Part shown: positions 1-7,820 of the stretch, piece after piece
Position numbering within the stretch: the stretch's first letter is position 1
Layout of the letters: each line of letters starts with the position of its first letter
From: DASWKG01 sp036396755
GTDB lineage: Bacteria > Actinomycetota > UBA4738 > CALAEC01
Assembly (NCBI GenBank): GCA_036396755.1
Contig: DASWKG010000067.1
Span: forward strand, 1-16,695
Reading direction: 5' to 3'
Length of the DNA stretch: 16,695 nt
Translations under genes and position numbers: made by a program
The notes under the pieces: model-generated
Told to the model about the DNA's origin: nothing
Databases searched by the model: none
What the model saw: the letters and a program-made list of their open reading frames with translations, nothing else

Positions 1-291
1 AACGACAGACTGTTCGGCAACAATAGCTACGACACCATTCACGGCGGCGCCGGCAACGATACGGTCTACGGGGGTGCGATCAAGGACTACCTCTACGGCG
101 AGAAGGGCGACGACGACCTCTACGGGGGCGACGGCAACGACCAGATCTTCGGCAACGACGGCGACGACAACCTCTACGGGGGGCCCCACAACGATGACTG
201 CGACGGTGGCGCCCCGAATCCGCCTCAGCCTGCGTCTCCTCCACCCGGTGACACCGGTTGGAGCTGCAACACCAGCGTCGATATCCCCTGA
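1..291 (+). CDS. RTX-type calcium-binding repeat protein, C-terminal fragment
   Basis: The reading frame is open from the first base of the window to the TGA at 289-291, so only the last 96 residues are seen. It holds about seven tandem nonapeptides of the GGxGxDxLx type, for example GGAGNDTVY and GGDGNDQIF, which in RTX proteins form a parallel beta-roll that binds calcium outside the cell. After the repeats comes a short Pro-rich tail with two cysteines (DDCDGG and WSCNTS) that could pair once secreted. The N-terminal part, which would show the enzymatic or adhesive role, lies outside the window. Such proteins are normally exported; no secretion signal can be judged here. The gene ends 75 bp before the Tat-exported carboxypeptidase on the same strand. 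Assignment to the RTX family is firm; the specific function is unknown. Confidence 0.85.
   Translation, partial: NDRLFGNNSYDTIHGGAGNDTVYGGAIKDYLYGEKGDDDLYGGDGNDQIFGNDGDDNLYGGPHNDDCDGGAPNPPQPASPPPGDTGWSCNTSVDIP
16..204 (+). repeat. Seven 27-bp coding repeats (RTX nonapeptides)
   Basis: In frame with the partial CDS there are seven successive 9-residue units starting at GNNSYDTIH and ending near GGPHNDDCD. They have a 27-bp period at protein level but are diverged at DNA level. The last unit is degenerate (HNDDCD replaces the GxDxL core), as is usual at the end of a beta-roll. Confidence 0.8.
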
Positions 292-366
292 CCAGCCGGC
301 GCCGGGCAGGAACCAGGGCTGCGGACGTCGAAGTCTCCTGATGCCCGAATCGCGAGGAGGATGCCC

Positions 367-1992
367 GTGGACCGCATGCCCGCACCCCAGCCCCGCCGCT
401 ACAGCCGCCGCGACTTCCTGAAGCTCTCCGGCGCCGGCGCCGGCTCGATCCTGGGGTCCGGCTTCCTCGGCGGCACCGCCATGGCCGGAGGCCTCCGGCT
501 GCTCGCCCCCGAGGCCCTGCAGCTCGCCCGCGTCTACCCGCGCAACGCGCGCGATGCGCAGGCCCTGGCCTCCTTCGACGACACCCACGCCGTCTTCCCG
601 GACGGCTCGGCCGAGTTCCTGCTGTGGCCGGGCGACCGGACGAAGCTCGACAAGCTCGGCCTCGAGTATCGGATCACCGTGGCGAACCTTCGTGACGACC
701 TGAGCACCGGGCGGCGGGCCACCGGCCTCGAGCCCCAGCCCGGCGAGCGCACCGCCTACCGCGTGCTGAACGACTACGTGCTCGATCTGCAGACGCTTGC
801 GACCCAGCACCCCGACAAGGCCCGGGTGTTCGAGTACCCGCTCCTCTCGCTGGAGGGGCGGAAGGTCTACGGCATCGAGATCGCGGCGAACGTGCATGCG
901 GTCGACGGGCGTCCCACCGTCTGCATGGACGGCGTGCATCACGCGCGCGAGTGGCCGGCGGCGGAGCTGCCGCACATGTTCGGCTACGACCTCCTACAGA
1001 GCTACGGGACCGACGAGCGCGTCACCGCGATCATGGACAACGCGCGTGTCGTGCTCACCTCCGTCATGAACCCCGACGGGTTCGACCACTCGCGCGGCGC
1101 GCCCACCGACACCGACCCCGGCTCCTACCTCGCCTACTGGCGGAAGAACGAGCGCTCCTACACCGACCTCTTCTACTCGACCGCGAACGTCGACGCGCAC
1201 GGGACCGACCCCAACCGGAACTACCCGTTCTTCTGGGGCGGCGAGGGCGGCAACACCGATCCGCAGAACCAGACCTACGCGGGCTCGGCGCCCTACGCGG
1301 AGCCGGAGTCGCGCAACATCGCGAACATGATGAAGTCGCGGCAGGTCACCTCGTACCTCACGCACCACACCTACGGGAAGCTCGTCATGCGCCCCTGGGG
1401 CAACACGTCGGACCCCTCGCCCGACAACGACTTCCAGCGAGACCTCGGCGCGCAGATCACCGCGATCAACAAGTACACGAACCAGATCGGGCTCCAGCTC
1501 TACCCCACGTCCGGGACCAGCCGCGACTGGTCGTACGACGCGCTGCGCACGATCGTCTACACGTTCGAGCACGGCACGGCGTTCCACCCGGCGTACCTGT
1601 CGACGGTCCCCGCGCAGTACGCGCTCAACCGGATCCCCTTCCTCCTGGTCATGGAGGCCGGGGTGAACCCCGAGAACCACGGCGTGATCGTAGGCAAGGT
1701 GGTCGACGCGGCGGGCGCCCCGGTGGCGGCGACGATCCGGGCGAAGAAGTCGTTCGACACGCTGACGGCGGCGGAGGCCCGGATCCCCGAGACGATCGAC
1801 ACCACGGCCCCGGCGAGGCCCGACGGCACCTTCGAGCTCCACGTCAACCCGAGCACCCGCCCTCGCACGATCATGGCCGGCGGCGGCCCCGAGGCGTGGG
1901 ACCTCACGATCGAGGCGCCCGGCGGCACCCACGCGACCCAGCTCGTGATCGACCGCGGTGACCGCGTGGACCTCGAGACCATCACGATCTGA
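367..1992 (+). CDS. Tat-exported M14 family zinc carboxypeptidase
   Basis: A secreted metallocarboxypeptidase, expected to remove C-terminal residues from peptides outside the membrane. I chose GTG 367 because the Shine-Dalgarno AGGAGG (355-360) lies 6 nt ahead; ATG 361 touches the SD and ATG 376 is 15 nt away. Numbering from GTG, the N-terminus carries a twin-arginine signal (SRRDFLKLS, R14-R15) with an AMA site near residue 40. Carboxypeptidase A landmarks are present: HxxE zinc ligands H192 and E195 in HHAREW, N283-R284 in DPNRNYPFFW, the third ligand H334 in THHTYG, and the catalytic Glu E401 in YTFEHG. From about 439 to the end the sequence (GVIVGKVVDAAG) resembles a carboxypeptidase regulatory-like beta-sandwich. 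At 541 residues it is longer than a bare M14 domain. Family firm, substrate unknown. Confidence 0.93.
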   Translation: MDRMPAPQPRRYSRRDFLKLSGAGAGSILGSGFLGGTAMAGGLRLLAPEALQLARVYPRNARDAQALASFDDTHAVFPDGSAEFLLWPGDRTKLDKLGLEYRITVANLRDDLSTGRRATGLEPQPGERTAYRVLNDYVLDLQTLATQHPDKARVFEYPLLSLEGRKVYGIEIAANVHAVDGRPTVCMDGVHHAREWPAAELPHMFGYDLLQSYGTDERVTAIMDNARVVLTSVMNPDGFDHSRGAPTDTDPGSYLAYWRKNERSYTDLFYSTANVDAHGTDPNRNYPFFWGGEGGNTDPQNQTYAGSAPYAEPESRNIANMMKSRQVTSYLTHHTYGKLVMRPWGNTSDPSPDNDFQRDLGAQITAINKYTNQIGLQLYPTSGTSRDWSYDALRTIVYTFEHGTAFHPAYLSTVPAQYALNRIPFLLVMEAGVNPENHGVIVGKVVDAAGAPVAATIRAKKSFDTLTAAEARIPETIDTTAPARPDGTFELHVNPSTRPRTIMAGGGPEAWDLTIEAPGGTHATQLVIDRGDRVDLETITI

Positions 1993-2012
1993 GGGGAAAG
2001 GGGGACTGCGCG

Positions 2013-2032
2013 TCGACCGGCGCGCCGGTCGA
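2013..2032. terminator. Perfect 20-bp palindrome between convergent genes
   Basis: TCGACCGG-CGCG-CCGGTCGA can fold to an 8-bp stem with a 4-nt loop on either strand. It lies in the 43-bp gap between the stops of the carboxypeptidase and the histidine kinase, the place expected for a bidirectional terminator. There is no U-tract, so it would be an actinobacterial-style tail-less hairpin; a protein-binding site is an alternative. Confidence 0.55.
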
Positions 2033-2035
2033 GCT

Positions 2036-2764
2036 CTAGCTCCGCGCGAGTGTCTCGCCCGGCCGGCTCGGCACCGCGAACTCGACGACCGTGCCCGACG
2101 AGGGCGTGCTCGTGAGCTCGAACCATCCGCCGGCGGCCTCGGCGCGCTGGCGCATCAGCGAGATCCCCATGCGCCCGGGAGCCGGCTCGCTTCGCTCGGG
2201 ACGGAACCCGATGCCGTCGTCGCTCACGCGCACCCGGAAGCCGCTGCCGCTGTCGAGAAGCACGTCCACGTGGTTCGCGGCCGCGTGCCGCTGCACGTTG
2301 GTGAGCGCCTCCTCGGCCAGGCGATACAGCGTGACCTGCGTGTCGATGGGCGGCTCGGACCACATGCGGTTCTCCATGCGGTAGTGGATCCCGGTCTCGT
2401 CCTTGATGCGCTGCATCTGGTGGCGCAGCGCCCCCGCGAGGCCCTCGTTGTCGACGGACATGAGCGACAGCTCGTAGGTCAGCTCGCGGAGGCTTCCCTC
2501 CGCCTCCGCCGCGCGGCTCTCGAGACGCGCCAGCTCGTCGACCATCTCGGGGTCCGCGTGTCCCCGGAGCGCGGCGAGCCCCTCGGCGATCTCGGCCACG
2601 AGTCGCAGCGGCGAGTGGTGCAGCTCGAGCGCGATCCGGCGCCGCTCCTCATCGCGGGCCAGCACGACCTGCCCGAGCAGGCGACGGCGCGCCTTCCTGC
2701 GGGCGGCGAACAGCTCCCAGACCAGCTCGGTCCCCTGGTCTTCCCGGCGCTCGGGTGCGTCCAC
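2036..2764 (-). CDS. Orphan cytosolic NarL-type sensor histidine kinase
   Basis: A 242-residue kinase core without membrane segment or obvious sensor domain. The start is GTG 2764, preceded by GGAGGG about 6 nt away. Residues 35-105 form a HisKA_3 dimerisation/phosphoacceptor region (EERRRIALELHH, H49). Residues 145-235 form the HATPase domain with N-box N156 (EEALTN), G1 box DDGIGF (182-187) and GRMGISLM (198-205). In the family the phosphohistidine is followed by HDxxxQ; here it reads HHSPLR, so the acidic residue at H+1 and the Gln at H+5, both linked to phosphatase or transfer chemistry, are replaced. No response regulator is next to it, so the partner is unknown. It is convergent with the carboxypeptidase and divergent from the mannosyltransferase-like gene. 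Kinase family firm; activity not certain. Confidence 0.88.
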   Translation of the reverse strand: MDAPERREDQGTELVWELFAARRKARRRLLGQVVLARDEERRRIALELHHSPLRLVAEIAEGLAALRGHADPEMVDELARLESRAAEAEGSLRELTYELSLMSVDNEGLAGALRHQMQRIKDETGIHYRMENRMWSEPPIDTQVTLYRLAEEALTNVQRHAAANHVDVLLDSGSGFRVRVSDDGIGFRPERSEPAPGRMGISLMRQRAEAAGGWFELTSTPSSGTVVEFAVPSRPGETLARS

Positions 2765-2846
2765 GAATCTCCCTCCGGCTCTCGGGGGGTCCCCCGACAG
2801 TTATCGGTCCGATTCGCCCGGTTCCCGTAGTCGCCCGAATGGGGGG

Positions 2847-2861
2847 GATCGGGGCCCGATC
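2847..2861. promoter_or_regulatory. Inverted repeat in divergent promoter region
   Basis: GATCGGG-G-CCCGATC gives perfect 7-bp half-sites around one central base. It lies between the divergent histidine kinase and mannosyltransferase-like genes, about 20 bp upstream of the proposed -10 of the latter, where a repressor or activator could sit. The binding protein is not known, and GC-rich DNA makes such repeats by chance fairly often. Confidence 0.3.
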
Positions 2862-2878
2862 GGGCGGCGGGGGCCTCC

Positions 2879-2887
2879 TGCTAGATT
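2879..2887 (+). promoter_or_regulatory. Extended -10 promoter of the mannosyltransferase-like gene
   Basis: TGC-TAGATT matches an extended -10 (TGn plus TAnnnT). Transcription would begin near 2893-2895, leaving only about 4-6 nt before ATG 2899. A GAGGGG at 2888-2893 also has good SD spacing, but it would lie upstream of that start site, so either a second promoter exists or the message is nearly leaderless. Confidence 0.45.
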
Positions 2888-2898
2888 GAGGGGCGTCC

Positions 2899-4659
2899 AT
2901 GCGCCGCTCGGGCCTCCCCTCGGGATCCGCGCCTCCCGCCGCCGCCCGTCCGGGGCCGGAGGCCGTTCGGAGGCGCCTCGCCACCGCCGCGGTCGCGGCC
3001 ACCTCGCTGGCGGTGGCCGCGCTCGCGTCCCGGCCCGACTCGCCATTCACGCCGTTCCTCTACCCGGGCTACCGGGCGCCCGGGCCGCTGCGAGCCGCCG
3101 CGCGGGCCCTGCAGCTCGACCGGCTGCCGAGGGACGTGGCGGCGCTCGTCGGGGCGGTGCTCCTGGTCGCGGCGGCGATCGCGTTCGTGTGGGCGCTGCG
3201 CGAGGCCTGGCGCGGCCGGATCGCGGTGCGGACGGTGGTCTGGCTCGCGATCGGCCTCCACGTGCTCGCGTTCTTGATCCCGCTGTTCGTCTCGCGCGAC
3301 GTCTACAGCTACGCGTACTACGGCCGGATGGTCTCGGAGTACGGCGTGAACCCCTACGTCCACACGCCGGGCGAGTTCCTGCGCGACCCCTTCTACCTGG
3401 TGGTCTCCACCTTCTGGATCGACTCGCCGTCGGTCTACGGCCCGGCGTTCTCGGCGCTGTCGGCCGGCATCACGTCGGTGGTCGGCGAGCCGATCCGCGT
3501 GATCATGGCGTTCAAGCTCGTCGCGGCGGCGGCGTCGGTGGGCACGATGCTCCTGGTGCTCGCCGCCGCGCGCCGCGTGCGGCCCGAGCGGGCCGCGTTC
3601 GCCGCGATGCTCGTCGGCTGGAACCCGGTGATCGTGTTCCACAACGTCGGCGGCGGGCACAACGACGCGCTCGTCGGCCTCGCCGTGGCGGCCGCGGCGC
3701 TGCTCGTCCTGCGCGGGAAGGGCCGGTGGGCGACCGCCGTGCTCGCGCTCGGCGCGCTCGTGAAGGCGTCGGCGCTCTTGCCGCTGCTCGTCCTCGTCGC
3801 GGCCGTGGTCGCGAAGCGCCCTGCGGGACGGCGCCTCCGCGAGCTCGGCGCGCACGTGGGTGTGGCCGTGCTCGTCGCGCTCCCGTTCGTCGTCCCGTTC
3901 TTCCAGACCGAGGACCCGACGCTCGGCCAGCTCGAGCTCGCCAGCCGGCAGGGCTGGCTCGCCCCCTCGCGATTCCTCGTCGTCACGCTTCGCGGGATCG
4001 CGCGCGCCGTCGGCGGGGAGGTCGCCGGCGATCTGGCGTCGGCGGTCGTCCGCGTCGCGTTCCCGGTGCTGCTCGTGGCCGTCGTGTGGGCGCTCGTGCG
4101 CCACGTCTCGCGGCGCGCCGGCTCCGGAGCCCCCGAGGTCTCCGTCGCGGCGATGGGCTGGGCGACGCTGTTCGGGCTGATGCTCGCGCCGCTGCTCCTT
4201 CCCTGGTACGCGGCGTGGATCGTCCCGCTCGCATGGCTGCTGCCGCGTCCCGCCCGGAACGGCGCCGTCTTCATCTCGGTCGCCCTCGTCATCACCGAGC
4301 TCATGTCCGAGCCCACGCGCTCGCCGCGCGTATGGGAGGTGATGGTCATCTGGCTCCACTGGATCGCCACGCCGATCGTCCTCCTGGTGCTGGTGCGGTT
4401 GCTGCTCGAGCTGCGGCGCCGCGTGCGGACGCGGGTCGCGTCGACCGCCGCCGGCTCGGCCGACCTTCTGCTCGCCGAGGAGCCGCTGGTGCCGTCAGTC
4501 CTCCTGGGCGGCCTCGACCGGGCGCTGTCGGGCCCGGCGCGCGGCGAGGTAGCCGGTCAGCCCGATCAGGCCCGACGCCGCGGCCCCCCCGGCTCCGGCC
4601 GTGATGCCGAGAAGGCTGGCCGCGTGGGCGCCGACGACGGCGACCCCCAGCCCGGCTGA
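2899..4659 (+). CDS. GT-C polyprenol-phosphate mannosyltransferase-like membrane protein (MptB-like)
   Basis: A protein of 586 residues with roughly ten or more hydrophobic segments. The diagnostic stretch comes after an early membrane helix: SRDVYSYAYYGRM followed by GVNPYVHTP, with D134 in the position of the catalytic Asp of GT-C enzymes. This pattern is typical of the actinobacterial alpha-1,6-mannosyltransferases (MptA/MptB, GT87-like) that take mannose from polyprenol-phosphate-mannose outside the membrane to build lipoglycans. Further landmarks are WNPVIVFHNVGGGHND, shared with that group, and LLLPWYAAWIVPL near the C-terminus. The hydrophobic core ends about residue 515; the last 70 or so residues are Gly/Arg/Pro-rich and residues 533-586 lie antisense to the next gene, so the natural protein may once have stopped earlier. 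Exact acceptor and donor are inferred only from family. Confidence 0.82.
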   Translation: MRRSGLPSGSAPPAAARPGPEAVRRRLATAAVAATSLAVAALASRPDSPFTPFLYPGYRAPGPLRAAARALQLDRLPRDVAALVGAVLLVAAAIAFVWALREAWRGRIAVRTVVWLAIGLHVLAFLIPLFVSRDVYSYAYYGRMVSEYGVNPYVHTPGEFLRDPFYLVVSTFWIDSPSVYGPAFSALSAGITSVVGEPIRVIMAFKLVAAAASVGTMLLVLAAARRVRPERAAFAAMLVGWNPVIVFHNVGGGHNDALVGLAVAAAALLVLRGKGRWATAVLALGALVKASALLPLLVLVAAVVAKRPAGRRLRELGAHVGVAVLVALPFVVPFFQTEDPTLGQLELASRQGWLAPSRFLVVTLRGIARAVGGEVAGDLASAVVRVAFPVLLVAVVWALVRHVSRRAGSGAPEVSVAAMGWATLFGLMLAPLLLPWYAAWIVPLAWLLPRPARNGAVFISVALVITELMSEPTRSPRVWEVMVIWLHWIATPIVLLVLVRLLLELRRRVRTRVASTAAGSADLLLAEEPLVPSVLLGGLDRALSGPARGEVAGQPDQARRRGPPGSGRDAEKAGRVGADDGDPQPG

Positions 4660-6390
4660 CGGCGCCAGCGCCATCACCGCCAGCCGCGACCCGCCCGGGA
4701 GCCCCCAGCCGGCCCACCCGCCGCCGAGCGCGGCCAGGAGCAGGAGCGCCAGCGCGCAGAGGACCGCGAGCGCGGGCCCCGAGAGCCCCGGCCTTCCCGG
4801 GGGGGAGGAGGCGGGTCGCAGCGGCGGCCCGGCCAGCTGGACGACGCCGGATGCCACGGGTCGCCCCAGCTCGCGCGCTTCCCCGTAGTGCCCGCCGGCG
4901 AACGGCTGGAGCACCACGACGACGGCCCGGTCGAGCACGGACGCCGCCTCCTCGAGATACAGGTCCGAGAGGCGGTCGTACTCGGGGTCGCCGTTGTGGG
5001 TGGGGCGCCGAGCCAGCACGTCGGTGGGCTTTCCGACGACGAGCCACAGGCCGTCGATGCGGTCGGGGGGCAGCCCCACGCGCAGGGCGTTCCCGAACCG
5101 GATCAGGTGGAACGCGGGGGCCTGCTCGCTCGTGTCGACGGCGACGACGATCGGCGTGCCGCCGGGCAGGTCGTTCGTTGCCGCCGCCAGCGAGTGGATC
5201 ACCCCGAGCTCCCACTCATGCACGTACGGCCGCTGGCGGTACCAGCTCCACAGCGCCCCCGCCAGCGTCACCGCGGTGAGCGCCAGGGCGAGCCAGAACA
5301 GGGGGCGTCGAGGGCCGCGCGCGAGCGACCGGCCGAGGCCGAGCGCGGCCGCGAACGGGAGGAAGAAGGCGAAGGCGAGGAGGCGCCCGCCCGGCCCGAA
5401 CCCGGTGATCGCGAGGAACGCGATCCCGGCGACGGTCGCCGTCGCCCACGAGGCGCCGACGGCGCGCAGGTACGGCCGTCCACCCCCGGGTCCCCCGCCG
5501 GGCCCTGGTGTCTCCCTGCGAGCCCCCGGGAGCGCCGCGAGGGCGGCCGCGCCCGCCATCGCCGTCCCGTACCTGCGGAGGTCGCCGCCGAGCCGCTCGC
5601 GGAACCGGGTCCGAAGGAAGCCGCGGAACTCCTCGCCGGCCCGGCGCAGGAACTGGTCCTGAGAGGTGTCGCCCGGAGGGCGCTGTCCGGTCCAGACGGG
5701 GAGGAGCCCCGCCGCCCCCACCGCGGTCCCCGCGAGCGCGGCGGCCGCGATGCGAGCGGAAGGCGTGCGCATCGCGGGATCGCCCGCGCGCACGCGGCGG
5801 CGCGCATCGGGGACGAGGAGCGTCGCGGCGCCGAGCAGGATGCCGGCTCCGATCAGCGTGAACGCCCAGTGCGCGAGAGCCGCCGCCGTCAGCAGCCCCG
5901 CGGCCAGGCTGGCCCCCCTCCACGAGCGCTCCGACAGCGCGAGCGCCGCGATCGCTCCCGCGAAGAGCGCCGCCATCGCGAGGTTGGCGAGCCACCCCGG
6001 GGCGAGCGCCGCCGCGAACGCGCCGGTCAGCGCGCCGGCGAGGACCGAGCGCCACGGTCCGGGGCCGAGCGCGGTCTCCGCGACCGCCGCCGACGCCAGC
6101 CCGAGCGCGGCGGCCAGCAGGGGGCCGAGCAGCGCCGCCGTCGCGAGTGGCCCGGTGCCCAGCACGCTCCCGAGGGCGAGCATCGCGCCCGGGACGCCCG
6201 GGCGACGGATCGCGTCGAGCCCGGCGACCTCTCCGAACCGCGCCCACCACGCGTACACGGGCGCGTCGGGCCCGATCGGAAGCCGGTAGCCGTGAACGAG
6301 CGGGTGGACGAGGTAGGCGAGGAGGAGGAGCGCCCCGAGCGCGCCCGCGAACGCAGCCGCCGAGCCCCAACCCGGCCTGGCCCGGCTCAT
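4495..6390 (-). CDS. Large multi-membrane protein, possible GT-C glycosyltransferase
   Basis: A 631-residue integral membrane protein that I cannot name. It has a helix at about 12-32, then a loop with IGPDAPVYAWWARFGE (D42), which resembles the Asp-bearing first external loop of GT-C glycosyltransferases. Many Ala/Leu/Gly-rich helices follow to about residue 385. A soluble stretch (about 390-525) holds VHEWELGVIHSLAAATNDL, PIVVAVDTSEQ and VVVVLQPFAGGHYGE. Three or so further helices end in a charged tail. The start ATG 6390 has no SD but a TACGGT -10 six nt upstream. It is divergent from tldD (44-bp gap) and overlaps the mannosyltransferase-like gene tail to tail by 165 bp; the overlapped part (residues 578-631) encodes a plausible membrane helix, so this frame is the natural one there. 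A cell-envelope role is inferred. Confidence 0.75.
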   Translation of the reverse strand: MSRARPGWGSAAAFAGALGALLLLAYLVHPLVHGYRLPIGPDAPVYAWWARFGEVAGLDAIRRPGVPGAMLALGSVLGTGPLATAALLGPLLAAALGLASAAVAETALGPGPWRSVLAGALTGAFAAALAPGWLANLAMAALFAGAIAALALSERSWRGASLAAGLLTAAALAHWAFTLIGAGILLGAATLLVPDARRRVRAGDPAMRTPSARIAAAALAGTAVGAAGLLPVWTGQRPPGDTSQDQFLRRAGEEFRGFLRTRFRERLGGDLRRYGTAMAGAAALAALPGARRETPGPGGGPGGGRPYLRAVGASWATATVAGIAFLAITGFGPGGRLLAFAFFLPFAAALGLGRSLARGPRRPLFWLALALTAVTLAGALWSWYRQRPYVHEWELGVIHSLAAATNDLPGGTPIVVAVDTSEQAPAFHLIRFGNALRVGLPPDRIDGLWLVVGKPTDVLARRPTHNGDPEYDRLSDLYLEEAASVLDRAVVVVLQPFAGGHYGEARELGRPVASGVVQLAGPPLRPASSPPGRPGLSGPALAVLCALALLLLAALGGGWAGWGLPGGSRLAVMALAPSAGLGVAVVGAHAASLLGITAGAGGAAASGLIGLTGYLAARRARQRPVEAAQED

Positions 6391-6396
6391 CCGAGC

Positions 6397-6402
6397 ACCG
6401 TA
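6397..6402 (-). promoter_or_regulatory. -10 element, leaderless start of membrane protein gene
   Basis: On the minus strand TACGGT ends 6 nt before ATG 6390, so transcription would start at or next to the A of the start codon. It shares the 44-bp gap with the opposing tldD -10. No clear -35 is seen. Confidence 0.45.
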
Positions 6403-6420
6403 CCCGCTCGTCGTGTGCCC

Positions 6421-6426
6421 TACAAT
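6421..6426 (+). promoter_or_regulatory. -10 element, leaderless start of tldD
   Basis: TACAAT (5 of 6 matches to TATAAT) ends 8 nt before GTG 6435. The expected start of transcription falls at or within 1-2 nt of the GTG, and there is no Shine-Dalgarno, so a leaderless mRNA is likely. No good -35 is visible. Confidence 0.6.
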
Positions 6427-6434
6427 GCGGCCTC

Positions 6435-7820
6435 GTGCTCGAAGAGTCGCTCGTTCGAGAGGTCCTCTCCGCCGCGCTCCGCTCCGGCGGCTCCTGGGCC
6501 GAGGTCTACGCGGAGGAGCGCGGCTCGATCAGCGGCCGCCTCGACGACGGCCGGGTCGAGGAGCTCTCGACGGGGCTCGATCGCGGCGCCGGCATCCGCG
6601 TGGTGTCGGGCGGGACGACCGCGTACGCGTACTCGAACCGCCTCGACCGGGGGTCGCTCCTCGAGGCCGCGGCCGCCGCGGCCGCGGCGGTGACGGGAGG
6701 GGACCCGGTGGCCGTCCTCGACTTCACCCGCCCCGAGCCCCCCGTGACGCATCCGCCCGAGGAGCCGGCGTCCCGCGTGGGGCGCGACCGGAAGGTCGAG
6801 TGGCTCCGGGAGGCCGACGACGCGGCGCGTGGGGTCTCGCCCGAGGTGCGTCAGGTCGTGGCCGGCTACGGCGACTCGATCCGGCGGACGCTCATCGCCA
6901 GCTCCGACGGCTCGTGGGTCGAGGAGGAGCAGCATCGGCTGCGCCTCATGGTGCAGGTGGTGGCCGCCCGCGACGGCATCCTGCAGACGGGGTTCGACGG
7001 TCCGGCGGGGCTCGGCGGGGTCGAGCTGCTGCGGCGAACACCTCCGGCCCTCACCGGCCGCAAGGCCGCCGAGCAGGCCGTGACCATGCTCGACGGCGTC
7101 CCGGCTCCGGCCGGCGAGATGGCGGTCGTCGTCGGGCCCGCCGGCGGAGGGGTCCTGTTCCACGAGGCGTGCGGGCACGGGCTCGAGGCCGACACGATCG
7201 GCAAGGAGGCCTCGATCTACCGGGGCCGTCAAGGCGAGACGCTGGCCTCCACCCTGGTCACGGGGGTCGACGACGCCACCACCCCGCACATGTGGGGTTC
7301 CTTCTCGTTCGACGATGAGGGGACGCCTGCCCAGCGGACCGTGCTGTTCGACCGGGGCGTGCTGACCGGCTCGCTCTCGGACCGGTTCTGGGCCAGCGAG
7401 GCGGGCCACCCGCCGACCGGCAACGGGCGGCGCCAGAGCTACGCGTACCTCCCGATCCCGCGGATGACGAACTCGTCGATCCTCTCCGGCGACGCCGACC
7501 CCGAGAGCGTGATCGCCGACACCGCCGAGGGGCTCTACGCGAAGGCGCTGGGCGGCGGCCAGGTGAATCCCGCGACGGGCGACTTCGTCTTCGGCGTGTC
7601 CGAGGCCTACCTGATCGAGAACGGCGAGATCACGCGGCCCGTGCGGGGCGCGAACCTGATCGGGAACGGGGTCGCGATCATGCAGGCGGTCGACGCGGTC
7701 GCCTCCGACTACGACTGGCGCCCCGGCACCTGTGGCAAGGACGGCCAGGGGGTCCCGGTCGGCACCGGTAGCCCGACGATCCGCATCGCCCGCATGACCG
7801 TCGGAGGCACCGGTGGCTGA
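6435..7820 (+). CDS. tldD: TldD metalloprotease subunit
   Basis: The 461-residue catalytic subunit of the TldD/TldE zinc protease, a cytosolic heterodimer known in E. coli to remove the leader of microcin B17 and to degrade unfolded or modified peptides. The metal site is seen as HEACGH (H243, E244, H248) in a context typical of TldD (GGGVLFHEACGHGLEAD), with the third ligand C433 in GTCGKDGQGVPV. The conserved C-terminal segment NLIGNGVAIMQAVDAV is also present. GTG 6435 is the first codon in frame that fits both family length and the TACAAT -10 element; the frame runs further upstream but only over the promoter and the divergent gene. The stop overlaps the tldE start by 8 nt, so the two are co-translated. 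No RiPP precursor or maturation enzyme is beside it, so the substrate is unknown. Confidence 0.95.
   Translation: MLEESLVREVLSAALRSGGSWAEVYAEERGSISGRLDDGRVEELSTGLDRGAGIRVVSGGTTAYAYSNRLDRGSLLEAAAAAAAAVTGGDPVAVLDFTRPEPPVTHPPEEPASRVGRDRKVEWLREADDAARGVSPEVRQVVAGYGDSIRRTLIASSDGSWVEEEQHRLRLMVQVVAARDGILQTGFDGPAGLGGVELLRRTPPALTGRKAAEQAVTMLDGVPAPAGEMAVVVGPAGGGVLFHEACGHGLEADTIGKEASIYRGRQGETLASTLVTGVDDATTPHMWGSFSFDDEGTPAQRTVLFDRGVLTGSLSDRFWASEAGHPPTGNGRRQSYAYLPIPRMTNSSILSGDADPESVIADTAEGLYAKALGGGQVNPATGDFVFGVSEAYLIENGEITRPVRGANLIGNGVAIMQAVDAVASDYDWRPGTCGKDGQGVPVGTGSPTIRIARMTVGGTGG

Noticed and set aside
74..421. Thr/Ser/Arg-rich 115-codon frame overlapping the RTX end
   Set aside because: It is the frame-shifted reading of the Asp/Gly codons of the RTX repeats; the RTX frame has family motifs and a natural stop.
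2881..4359. Long minus-strand frame of 492 codons opposite the mannosyltransferase-like gene, and similar plus-strand frame 2886-4604
   Set aside because: Arg/Asp/Glu/Gly-rich low-complexity translations without domains; they are GC-driven shadows of the real gene.
4888..6693. Plus-strand frame of 601 codons opposite the membrane protein gene
   Set aside because: Composition is Arg/Gly/Glu/Pro-rich and repetitive, with no motif; it crosses two real genes and a promoter region.
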